Source of the DNA: Streptomyces sp. NRRL B-24085
GTDB lineage: Bacteria > Actinomycetota > Actinomycetes > Streptomycetales > Streptomycetaceae
Reading direction: 5' to 3'
DNA: 49,479 nt
Assembly (NCBI RefSeq): GCF_001282115.1
Contig: NZ_LJBR01000033.1
Coordinates: 1-49,479 of the forward strand
Shown: positions 1 to 7,657 of the stretch, piece after piece
How positions within the stretch are numbered: position 1 is the stretch's first letter
How the letters are laid out: every line of letters begins with the position of its first letter
The notes under the pieces: generated by a model
Database searches by the model: none
The model's input: only the letters and a program-made list of their open reading frames with translations
Told to the model about the DNA's origin: nothing
Made by a program: the position numbers and the translations under genes

Positions 1-34
1 CGGCAGGCTTCAGGTCGCCCGCCCGCCCCTCCCC

Positions 35-931
35 GTGACGGAGACCCGCTTGTCCTTCGACATCACCCCGCTCGTCGACCCCGAAGCCTCCGCCGCCAGC
101 CGCCGTCTCGCCTGGCTGGCCTCCGGGGACGACGGCGTGCCGCTCGGATCGGCCTTCCTGCGGCTGTTCACGAAGGAGGGACAGGAGCACCTCGCCGAAC
201 TCCAGCTCGCGGTGCACGGCGCCGAGCGCCGGCAGGGCGTCGGAACCCGGCTCCTCGAGGCCGCCGTGGACGCGGCGAGGTCGGAGCGGCGACGGTCGGT
301 GATCGCGCAGGCCGTCCAGGGCTCCCCCGCCGACCTGTTCCTGGCCGCACGCGGCTTCCGGCAGGTCCTGACGCTCACGTACGCCCGCCTCCCGCTGGCC
401 GACGTCGACCGGGCCGCCGTCGAGGCGCTCGTCGAAGTGCCCCACCCCGGCTACCGGTTGACCGAGTGGGAGGGCACCGTGCCGGACGCGCTGGCGCGGT
501 CCTTCGCGGCGTCCCGGCGCGCGATGGACGACATGCCGATGGAGGGCACGGACTTCGGCACGGTCGTCTGGGACGTGGAGCGCGTGGTCGCGGCCGCGGA
601 GGCCGTCGCACGGCGCGGCGAGCTGCTGCACACCGTCGCCGTCCTGGACGCGACGGACGGCGGCGTGGTCGGCTTCTCCGAACTCGTCGTGCCCGGCGAC
701 GGGTTGGGCGACGGCCAGCACTACGGCACCGCCGTGCTCCCCGGACACCGGGGGCGCGGACTGGCCCGCTGGATGAAGGCCGCGGCCGTCCGGCACGTCC
801 TGGCACGGCACCCGGCACTGTCCGGCCTGCGCACCGACACCGCGCAGAGCAACGGGCCGATGCTCGCCGTCAACGACTCCCTCGGATACCTGCCGACCCA
901 CCAGGCCGTGGAGTACCAGCTCGACCTGTGA
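35..931 (+). CDS. Tandem GNAT-family N-acetyltransferase
   Basis: A 298-residue protein with two GNAT folds, expected to move an acetyl group from acetyl-CoA to an amine; the substrate cannot be read. The N-terminal half carries the acetyl-CoA loop RRQGVGTRLLE (about residues 66-76). The C-terminal half carries a second, better loop, HRGRGLARWMK (about residues 238-248). Tandem GNAT proteins of this size are common in streptomycetes and often have one inactive half. The start is a GTG with no convincing ribosome binding site, and the frame stays open to the edge of the window, so the true start could lie further left. The gene converges on the next GNAT gene across about 100 bases. Fold is confident, role unknown. 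Confidence 0.8.
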   Translation: MTETRLSFDITPLVDPEASAASRRLAWLASGDDGVPLGSAFLRLFTKEGQEHLAELQLAVHGAERRQGVGTRLLEAAVDAARSERRRSVIAQAVQGSPADLFLAARGFRQVLTLTYARLPLADVDRAAVEALVEVPHPGYRLTEWEGTVPDALARSFAASRRAMDDMPMEGTDFGTVVWDVERVVAAAEAVARRGELLHTVAVLDATDGGVVGFSELVVPGDGLGDGQHYGTAVLPGHRGRGLARWMKAAAVRHVLARHPALSGLRTDTAQSNGPMLAVNDSLGYLPTHQAVEYQLDL

Positions 932-1034
932 CGACCGAGCCGACCACCTCCGGTCGCCGCCCGCGGTGCCGCCGGCCTGGTCGTCCGGGCCGCCGGCCTG
1001 GTGCGAGACGGCCGGGTGCACGGCCGGCGCACGT

Positions 1035-1811
1035 CTACGGCTGGTACACGTGCGGTTGCGTGATGGTCAGCGGCTCGAACCCGAGGCGTTCCAGGATGGG
1101 GCGGCTGGTGGCCATCGCGTCGACCTGGAGGTACCGGTAGCCCCGCTCCATGGCGGCGCGGGCCCGGTGGGCGACAAGGGCGCGGTAGATGCCACGGCCG
1201 CGCCAGCCCTCGACGGTGCCGCCGCCCCACAGCCCGGCGAAGCGGGTGCCGGGCACGAGCTCCATGCGGGCCGCGCTGACCGGCACGTCACCCGCGAGCG
1301 CGACGACCGCGACGACGGTCTCGGGATCGTCCCGGAGCCGGGCGAGCAGTTGGTGCCGCAGCCGGGAGCTGTCGGTGCCGAACGCCTTCTCGTGCACGTC
1401 CGCCACGAGGTCGACGCCCGCGCGGTCGGTGACCGGGAGGAAGCGGACCCCCTCGGGCGGCTCGACGTCCAGGGTGAGGTCGGCGACCTCGGCGATCATC
1501 AGCGTCTCCTCCGGCTCGGGCGTGAACCCGGCCGCCCGCAGCCGCTGCCCGAGGTCGACGGGCAGGTCGTGGCCGTACAGCTTCCACTCGAACTCCCGGC
1601 CGAGCCCCGTGTAGTACGCGATCTGCTCGGCGATCGCCGCGTCGGCGCTCGATTCGTCCAGGCCGGACCAGACGACGCCGTTCCAGCCGTGCTCGGCGGC
1701 GACCTGACGGACCACCGCGCCGACTCGCTCCACACGTGCCCCGGGACCGTCCGGCTGTGCGCCTTCGCGCATGTCCCGGTCGTAGAGGGCGAGTACCGCA
1801 ACATGATCCAT
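1035..1811 (-). CDS. GNAT-family N-acetyltransferase
   Basis: A 258-residue single-chain acetyltransferase. The acetyl-CoA pyrophosphate loop is GWRGRGIYRALVAHR, followed by the usual C-terminal YLQVDA...LERLGFEP segment of the fold. The N-terminal half is weakly GNAT-like, as in other two-lobe actinobacterial members. The start is an ATG next to the short divergent region that serves the deaminase gene. Convergent with the upstream tandem GNAT gene. The substrate is unknown; antibiotic, amino-acid or protein N-acetylation are all possible. Confidence 0.78.
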   Translation of the reverse strand: MDHVAVLALYDRDMREGAQPDGPGARVERVGAVVRQVAAEHGWNGVVWSGLDESSADAAIAEQIAYYTGLGREFEWKLYGHDLPVDLGQRLRAAGFTPEPEETLMIAEVADLTLDVEPPEGVRFLPVTDRAGVDLVADVHEKAFGTDSSRLRHQLLARLRDDPETVVAVVALAGDVPVSAARMELVPGTRFAGLWGGGTVEGWRGRGIYRALVAHRARAAMERGYRYLQVDAMATSRPILERLGFEPLTITQPHVYQP

Positions 1812-1874
1812 GCGCTCACTTCACCACCTGGACGCCCGCGCGGCAACGATGTTTACGGCCGCCCCGGTCAGGAT

Positions 1875-1886
1875 GAGCCTAGGCTC
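1875..1886. promoter_or_regulatory. 12-bp perfect palindrome before deaminase start
   Basis: GAGCCTAGGCTC is a perfect palindrome ending 5 bases before the ATG of the deaminase gene. It sits in the 80-bp gap between two divergent genes. It could be an operator, or a small hairpin that hides the start region; no known motif is matched. Confidence 0.35.
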
Positions 1887-1891
1887 GGGGC

Positions 1892-2371
1892 ATGGTCGTG
1901 AAAGAGAGCGAACTGCCGTATCTGCGCCGCTGTGTCGAGCTGGCCGCCGAGGCGCTGGAGGCCGGGGACGAACCGTTCGGCTCGGTCCTGGTGGGCGCCG
2001 GGGGCGTGATCCTCGCCGAGGACCACAACCGCGTGGCCTCCGGTGACCGCACCCGCCACCCCGAGTTCGAGCTGGCCCGCTGGTCCGCGGCGCACCTCAC
2101 GCCCGAGGAGCGGGCCGCGGCCACCGTGTACACCTCCGGCGAGCACTGTCCGATGTGCGCCGCCGCGCACGCCTGGGTGGGCCTGGGACGCATCGTCTAC
2201 GTCGCCTCGTCCGCGCAACTGGCCTCGTGGCTGGAAGAGTCGGGCGTCCCGGCACCGCCGGTGCGGACCCTGCCGGTCAACGAGATCGCCCCGGGCGTCG
2301 TGGTGGAGGGCCCGGTGCCCGAGTTCACGGAACGTGTACGACAGTTGCACCACCGGTTCCACCGGCGCTGA
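1892..2371 (+). CDS. Cytidine/guanine-deaminase-fold nucleoside deaminase
   Basis: A 159-residue zinc deaminase of the CDA/TadA superfamily, which removes an amino group from a base or nucleoside. The second zinc motif is clear: SGEHCPMCAAAH supplies the two cysteine ligands. The first motif reads RHPEFELARW, that is His-Pro-Glu instead of the usual His-Ala-Glu or His-Val-Glu; the zinc His and the proton-shuttle Glu are kept. TadA housekeeping enzymes normally have a different surrounding sequence, so this is more likely a base-salvage or dedicated nucleoside deaminase. Divergent from the GNAT gene. Fold certain, substrate open. Confidence 0.8.
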   Translation: MVVKESELPYLRRCVELAAEALEAGDEPFGSVLVGAGGVILAEDHNRVASGDRTRHPEFELARWSAAHLTPEERAAATVYTSGEHCPMCAAAHAWVGLGRIVYVASSAQLASWLEESGVPAPPVRTLPVNEIAPGVVVEGPVPEFTERVRQLHHRFHRR

Positions 2372-2386
2372 CCGCCGTCCTCCGGG

Positions 2387-5300
2387 ATGCAGGCCGTCAC
2401 TCCCCGTGCCTACGATCGGAGGATCCCGGACCAGGTGGAAGACCCGGTCTCCTCCAGTGGCCAGTGGGGGGAGGCGCTCGCCTTGCAGTGGGCACGCCGG
2501 GCGACGGCAGCCCATGTCTGTCTGGTCGCCGTCGCCGCGCTCGTCTACATGACGGTCCCCGCCGCGCGCACACCGCTGTGGGCCGTGATCGGCCTCTCCG
2601 GCGTCTGCGCCGTGCTCGTCGGCGTCCAGCTGCACCGGCCCGCCCACCGCTGGCCCTGGTGGGCGCTGGCGGCGGGCCTGCTCACCTTCATCACGGGCGA
2701 CACGTACTACAACGTCCTGGAGGAGTACTTCGACGCCTCCAACCCCTTCCCCTCCCCCGCCGACGCCAGCTACCTCGCCACCTACCCGCTCTTCGCGGCC
2801 GGCCTGTACGGCCTCATCCGCTACCGCTGGGCGAGCCACGACCTGCCCAGCCTGCTCGACGCCCTGATCTTCACCGCGGGACTCGCCCTGCCCGTGTGGG
2901 TGTACCTGGTGCAGCCGCTCGCCGAGGTGGAGGGCCTGACCTGGCAGCAGCGGGCCATCAGCATCGCCTACCCCCTCGGTGACGTGCTGGTCCTCGCCCT
3001 GCTGGCCCGGCTGCTGACCCCGAGCCCGGTCGACGGGCCCAACCGGTCGGTGCAGCTCCTGGTGGTCGGCACGCTGACCCTGCTCGGCTTCGACATCGCG
3101 TACGGCATCCTCCAGCTCAACTCCCTCTGGCAGGCCGGCACCCTGCTGGACTCCGGGTGGGTCGTCTTCTACACGGCCTGGGGCCTGGCCGCGCTGCACC
3201 CCTCGATGACGGCGCTCACCGCCGCCGTGCCGCAGCGGCAGACCCCGCTCCCGCCGCCCCGGCGGCTCGTGCTGCCGGCTGCGGTCACCCTCGTCGTGCC
3301 GGGGATGCTGCTGTACGAGGCGGTCACCCACAGCGCCCACCACTCGGCGGTGATCGGCGCCTTCTCGGCCCTGCTGTTCGTGCTGGTCATCCTGCGGCTG
3401 GCGGGCATGGTGGTGGCCCACCGGGGCGCGGTGGCCCGCGAACTGGCCCTGCGCCGGGCGGCCGGGTCCCTGGTGTCCGCGGTCCGGCAGCAGGACGTCG
3501 TACGGTCCTGCGAGGCGGCCGTCGCCATGCTGCTGGGGCCGGCGGTCCGCCACCGCACCCTCCTGCTGTCGGCCGAGGAGGCCGCGCCGCTGCATCCCCG
3601 CGAGGCCCGGCGGGCGGCCCCGGCCGACCTCGGACCCGATGTCGCGGAACGGCTGGACGGGCTGCCGGCGGTCCAGGTGTGCCCCATGACCTCGCCCGAC
3701 CGCCCGGCCACCCACGACCCCGGCGTCCTGCTGGTCGCCGGGCCGCCCGGGCCGCTCGCCGAGACGCGCGGCTCCCTGGAGATCCTCGCCTCCCACGCCG
3801 GACTCGCCATGGAACGCGTCCTGCTGCGCCAGGAGGTGATCCGCCAGGAGAGCGAGGCCTACTTCCGCACCCTGGTGCGCAACACCTCCGACGTCATCCT
3901 GATCGTCGAGGACGACGACACCATCCGGTACGCCAGTCCCTCCGCCGCCGCCGTGTTCGGCACCGCCGACCTCGTCGGCACCTCGCTGCCGGACCTGGTG
4001 GACCCCCGCGACCGGCACCGGGCGGCCCGCGAGCTGACCGCCGTACGCGACCACGGGCCGAGCGTCTCCCACGACCACTGGTGGGTGCGGCACCGGTCCG
4101 GGCGGGTGGAGGTGGAGGTGCGGTGCAGCGACTTCCGCGACGAGCGGACCGTGGCCGGCCTGGTGGTCACCCTGCGCGACGTGACCGAGCAGCGCAGGCT
4201 GGAGCACGAGCTGACGCAGCGCGCCTTCCACGACTCGCTGACCGGTCTGCCCAACCGGACGCTGCTCCTGGAGCGGATCGAACGCGCCCTGCTGCGCGGC
4301 CGCCGCGAGTCGTCCCTGACCTGTCTGCTCTTCATCGACCTGGACGACTTCAAGCTGGTCAACGACACCATGGGGCACTCGGCGGGCGACCACCTCCTGC
4401 TCGACGTCGGCAACCGGCTGACCCGCACCCTCCGGCGCACCGACACCGCGGCCCGGCTGGGCGGCGACGAGTTCGCCGTACTGATGGAGGACGCCCGGGA
4501 GCCGCTGGACGCCGAGCTGCTGGCGGCCCAGGTGGTGCAGACCCTCACCCGGCCCTTCGTGCTGGGCGAGGAGTCGGTCACCGTCTCGGCCAGTGTGGGC
4601 GTGGCCACGGCCCGCGACAGCACCGACGCCGAGGAGCTGCTCGGCCATGCCGACCTCGCGCTGTACGCGGCCAAGGCGGCGGGCAAACGGCAGTGGCGGC
4701 GCTACCGGCCGATGCTGCACGCCCGCGTGGTGGAGCGGCACGACCTGCAGAGCCGGCTCGCCCGGGCCGTCGCCGCGCAGGAGTTCGCCCTGCGCTATCA
4801 GCCCGTCGTGGACATCGACGCGGGCGAGGTGGTCGGCTTCGAGGCGCTGGTGCGCTGGCCGCGGGCCCCGCACCAGCCCGTCTCCCCCGAGCAGTTCATC
4901 AGCCTGGCCGAGGAGACCGGGCACATCGCCCCGCTGGGGTCGTGGGTGCTGGAGAACGCCGTCGCCGACATCGCGGGCCTCCAGCAGCTGCCGGGGCCCG
5001 CGGCTCCCCCCTACGTGAGCGTGAACGTGTCCGCGCGGCAGTTCCGCGACACCGGGTTCGTGGACCAGGTGGGCCGGGCGCTGCGGACCCCGGGGCTGGC
5101 CCCCGGTTCCCTCCAGCTGGAGCTGACGGAGACGGTGCTGCTGCGCCGGGACGCCCAGATCCAGGGTGTGCTCCAGGCCCTCAAGGAGCTGGGGGTGCAC
5201 ATCGCGGTCGACGACTTCGGCACCGGGTTCTCCTCGCTGCGCTACCTGCGGGACTTCCCCATCGACGTACTGAAGATCGACAAGACGTTCATCGACGACA

Positions 5301-6790
5301 TCACGCGTGACGCCCGGCAGGTCGCCCTCGTCGAGGGCATCGTCCGCATCGCCGACACGCTCGGGCTCCAGGTGATCGCCGAGGGCATCGAGGATCCGGC
5401 GCAGCGGGACATGCTGGCCGCGATGGGCTGCCGGTTCGGGCAGGGGTTCCTTTTCGCCCGGCCCATGACGGTTCAGCAGAGCGAACGGGTGCTGCGCCAG
5501 GACGGCGGCCGCTTCGCCCCGGGTTCCGGTGGCACGAACGGGCGCCCGGCCCGCCGTTCCGCGCCGTCGGCGGCCGCCGGGAAGCGCTCGGCGGACCTGG
5601 AGCACCTGCGGCGCACCAGTCCGATGAGCGACGCGGTCATCGACGAGGTGCGCGGCCGCCGCATCCGCTGCCGCGACCACTGGCTCACCGACTTCGCCTC
5701 CTGCAACTACCTCGGCTTCGACTGGGACCCGGAGATCGCCGCCCGCATCGATCCGGCGGTTCGCCGGTGGGGCACCCACCCCAGCTGGTCGCGGCTGCTG
5801 GGCAGTCCGCGGCTGTACCTAGCGCTGGAGGAACGCCTCGCCGCGCTGCTGGGCGCCCCCGACACCCTGCTGCTGCCGACGCTGACCCTCATCCACGCCT
5901 CGGTGATCCCGGTCCTCGCCGACGGCGGTCACGTCTTCGTCGAGGCGAGCGCCCACCGCACGGTGTACGACGGCTGCGTGGTCGCCCGCGGCCAGGGCGC
6001 CACCCTGCACCGCTTCCACGCCGAACGGCCCGAGGAACTGGACGCGCTGCTCTCCTCCGTGCCCGCCCGTACCACCCGGCTGGTCTGCATGGACGGCGTG
6101 AACAGCATGACCGGCAACATCACCGACCTGCCCGTGCTGGCCGAGCTGTGCCGCCGGCGGGGCGCGGCGCTGTACGTCGACGACGCGCACGGCTTCGGGG
6201 TGATCGGGGAGCGCGCCCCGGACGAGCCGTGTCCGTACGGCCGGCGCGGCAACAGCGTGGTGCGGCACACCGGGGAGTCGTACGACGGGATCGTGCTGGC
6301 CGGCGGGTTCTCCAAGGCGTACTCGTCGCTGCTGGCGTTCCTCGCGCTGCCCACCGACCTCAAGAACCGTCTCAAGACGACCGCGGCCCCCTATCTGTAC
6401 TCGGGCCCCTCGCCCACGGCGTCGCTGGCCACGGCTCTGGCCGGCCTCGAGGTCAACGATCGCCGGGGGGACGCGCTGCGGGCCGACCTGTACCGCAAGA
6501 CCCTGCGGGTGCTCGACCATCTCGCGGAGCTCGACGTGAGCACCCTCAACCGGGACCGGCTGCCCATCGTGGAGATCCCGCTGGCCGACCCGGCCGATCT
6601 CGACGCGGTCGCCGCGTTCCTGTGGCAGGAGGGCATCTACGTGACGCTCGCCGCCCACCCGCTGGTGGCCCGGGACCGGGTCGGTTTCCGGGTGCAGATC
6701 ACGGCCCTCAACTCCGACGAGGACATCGACCGGCTGAACGCCGCGCTGACCGGGCTGGCAGGGCGCTTCCGGCTGCGGCCGCGGACCTGA
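2387..6790 (+). CDS. Membrane PAS-GGDEF-EAL protein fused to alpha-oxoamine synthase
   Basis: A 1467-residue fusion. Residues about 35-345 hold roughly ten hydrophobic helices. A PAS domain follows (about 490-600), then a GGDEF diguanylate cyclase with intact GGDEF (692-696) and an RRTD inhibitory I-site five residues before it. The EAL phosphodiesterase keeps EAL (819-821), DDFGTG (942-947) and AEGIE. After a linker of about 35 residues rich in Gly, Ala and Arg comes a complete fold-type I PLP domain (about 1060-1460) of the alpha-oxoamine synthase family (AONS, KBL, SPT, CqsA). It has D1265 and H1268 in DDAHGFG and Schiff-base K1310 in GGFSKAYSS. No stop codon and no ribosome binding site with a start were found in the linker. 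The start is uncertain: the ATG has little ribosome binding site, while TTG at 2483 has GGGGGAGG before it. The methyltransferase gene follows after 13 bases. Domains certain; reaction product unknown. Confidence 0.88.
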   Translation: MQAVTPRAYDRRIPDQVEDPVSSSGQWGEALALQWARRATAAHVCLVAVAALVYMTVPAARTPLWAVIGLSGVCAVLVGVQLHRPAHRWPWWALAAGLLTFITGDTYYNVLEEYFDASNPFPSPADASYLATYPLFAAGLYGLIRYRWASHDLPSLLDALIFTAGLALPVWVYLVQPLAEVEGLTWQQRAISIAYPLGDVLVLALLARLLTPSPVDGPNRSVQLLVVGTLTLLGFDIAYGILQLNSLWQAGTLLDSGWVVFYTAWGLAALHPSMTALTAAVPQRQTPLPPPRRLVLPAAVTLVVPGMLLYEAVTHSAHHSAVIGAFSALLFVLVILRLAGMVVAHRGAVARELALRRAAGSLVSAVRQQDVVRSCEAAVAMLLGPAVRHRTLLLSAEEAAPLHPREARRAAPADLGPDVAERLDGLPAVQVCPMTSPDRPATHDPGVLLVAGPPGPLAETRGSLEILASHAGLAMERVLLRQEVIRQESEAYFRTLVRNTSDVILIVEDDDTIRYASPSAAAVFGTADLVGTSLPDLVDPRDRHRAARELTAVRDHGPSVSHDHWWVRHRSGRVEVEVRCSDFRDERTVAGLVVTLRDVTEQRRLEHELTQRAFHDSLTGLPNRTLLLERIERALLRGRRESSLTCLLFIDLDDFKLVNDTMGHSAGDHLLLDVGNRLTRTLRRTDTAARLGGDEFAVLMEDAREPLDAELLAAQVVQTLTRPFVLGEESVTVSASVGVATARDSTDAEELLGHADLALYAAKAAGKRQWRRYRPMLHARVVERHDLQSRLARAVAAQEFALRYQPVVDIDAGEVVGFEALVRWPRAPHQPVSPEQFISLAEETGHIAPLGSWVLENAVADIAGLQQLPGPAAPPYVSVNVSARQFRDTGFVDQVGRALRTPGLAPGSLQLELTETVLLRRDAQIQGVLQALKELGVHIAVDDFGTGFSSLRYLRDFPIDVLKIDKTFIDDITRDARQVALVEGIVRIADTLGLQVIAEGIEDPAQRDMLAAMGCRFGQGFLFARPMTVQQSERVLRQDGGRFAPGSGGTNGRPARRSAPSAAAGKRSADLEHLRRTSPMSDAVIDEVRGRRIRCRDHWLTDFASCNYLGFDWDPEIAARIDPAVRRWGTHPSWSRLLGSPRLYLALEERLAALLGAPDTLLLPTLTLIHASVIPVLADGGHVFVEASAHRTVYDGCVVARGQGATLHRFHAERPEELDALLSSVPARTTRLVCMDGVNSMTGNITDLPVLAELCRRRGAALYVDDAHGFGVIGERAPDEPCPYGRRGNSVVRHTGESYDGIVLAGGFSKAYSSLLAFLALPTDLKNRLKTTAAPYLYSGPSPTASLATALAGLEVNDRRGDALRADLYRKTLRVLDHLAELDVSTLNRDRLPIVEIPLADPADLDAVAAFLWQEGIYVTLAAHPLVARDRVGFRVQITALNSDEDIDRLNAALTGLAGRFRLRPRT

Positions 6791-6803
6791 GGAGGTGGAT
6801 GCG

Positions 6804-7547
6804 ATGGTGACGACACACAACGACGACGTGGACTGGGACCGCTGGCCGGTCGCCGACTACCTCGCCGAGAACTACCGGGAGTTGCACCCCGCGGACGCCG
6901 AGGTGATCGCCCACCACTCCGCGTTCTACCGGCGTCTGCCCCCGGGCGGGATCGCGCGCTCGGTGGAGTTCGGTGCCGGGCCCAACCTGTACCCGCTGAT
7001 CCTCGCGTCCGCGGCGAGCCGGCACGTGGACGCCGTCGAGGCCGGCGCGGGCAACGTGGCCTATCTGCACCGGCAGATCGTCTGCGGTCCGGACGCGAGC
7101 TGGCTGCCGTTCCACGCCCTGTGCCGGCGTCTCGATCCCGGTCTGCCGCGGACCCTCGCGGGGTCGCTGGCGCAGGTGCACGTCGTGCACGCGGACGTCC
7201 GGGACCTGGAGCCGGGCGGCTACGGGCTGGCGTCCATGCACTTCGTCGCCGAGGGGGCCACGGAGGACTTCGCCGAGTTCGCCGACTTCTGCCGGGCGTT
7301 CGCCCGCTGTGTGGTGCCGGGCGGCTACCTGGTGGCCGCGTTCATGGAGAACATGCCGACCTACCGCATCGGACCGACCTCGCGCTGGCCGGGCTGTCCC
7401 GTGTCCCCGGAGTCCGTCACGGAGGTGTTCGCACCCCTCACCCGGGAGCTGTCCGTCACCCGCGTCGACGCCGATCCGACGCTGCCGGACTACGGGGACT
7501 CCGGGATGGTGCTGCTCACGGCGGTGACGGCGGACGGGCGGCGGTGA
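6804..7547 (+). CDS. SAM-dependent methyltransferase
   Basis: A 247-residue class I methyltransferase. Motif I is VEFGAGPNLYPLI and the acidic SAM-ribose position is VDAVEAG. The layout resembles the NNMT/PNMT/TEMT-like group and, from memory, the Streptomyces SCO2525-type family. The chosen ATG has GGAGG 8 bases upstream; the GTG at 6795 overlaps that ribosome binding site and is unlikely. It starts 13 bases after the stop of the GGDEF-EAL-synthase fusion, so the two are almost certainly co-transcribed. An inferred role is methylation of the amino-ketone made by the synthase domain. Protein methylation or another small molecule are alternatives. Confidence 0.78.
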   Translation: MVTTHNDDVDWDRWPVADYLAENYRELHPADAEVIAHHSAFYRRLPPGGIARSVEFGAGPNLYPLILASAASRHVDAVEAGAGNVAYLHRQIVCGPDASWLPFHALCRRLDPGLPRTLAGSLAQVHVVHADVRDLEPGGYGLASMHFVAEGATEDFAEFADFCRAFARCVVPGGYLVAAFMENMPTYRIGPTSRWPGCPVSPESVTEVFAPLTRELSVTRVDADPTLPDYGDSGMVLLTAVTADGRR

Positions 7548-7562
7548 GCGGACACGGACAGT

Positions 7563-7614
7563 GCGGCCCGGTCCGTGATCCCGCTCGTCCGGAGGCGTAC
7601 GGCCACCGGGCCGC
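7563..7614. terminator. Long-loop hairpin after methyltransferase
   Basis: GCGGCCCGGT (7563-7572) pairs perfectly with ACCGGGCCGC (7605-7614) around a 32-base loop. An alternative 7-bp stem, CACGGAC (7553-7559) with GTCCGTG (7571-7577), overlaps it. There is no U-tract, as is usual for Streptomyces. It lies between the methyltransferase stop and the peptidase start, so it could end the fusion operon. Confidence 0.4.
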
Positions 7615-7657
7615 TTATCGTGATCGAGGGCGCCGATGGGCGTCCTTGGAGGCATGG

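Noticed and set aside
968..1002. 14-bp direct repeat GCCGCCGGCCTGGT, 21 bp apart
   Set aside because: Built from simple GC-rich sequence in a convergent gap; no promoter or partner makes sense of it.
2396..2410. Possible BldD-like box near the start of the c-di-GMP fusion gene
   Set aside because: Only the left half fits the consensus; the right half lacks key bases. It would be attractive given c-di-GMP control, but is not supported.
5490..5625. Sequencing error joining two genes
   Set aside because: The frame is continuous, codon bias stays steady across the join, and no stop or ribosome binding site is lost; still listed as the main way the fusion claim could fail.
1868..5779. Open frame of over 1300 codons on the minus strand
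   Set aside because: It is antisense to the deaminase and GGDEF-EAL genes; low-complexity Gly/Arg/His/Val composition is typical of a shadow frame in high-GC DNA.
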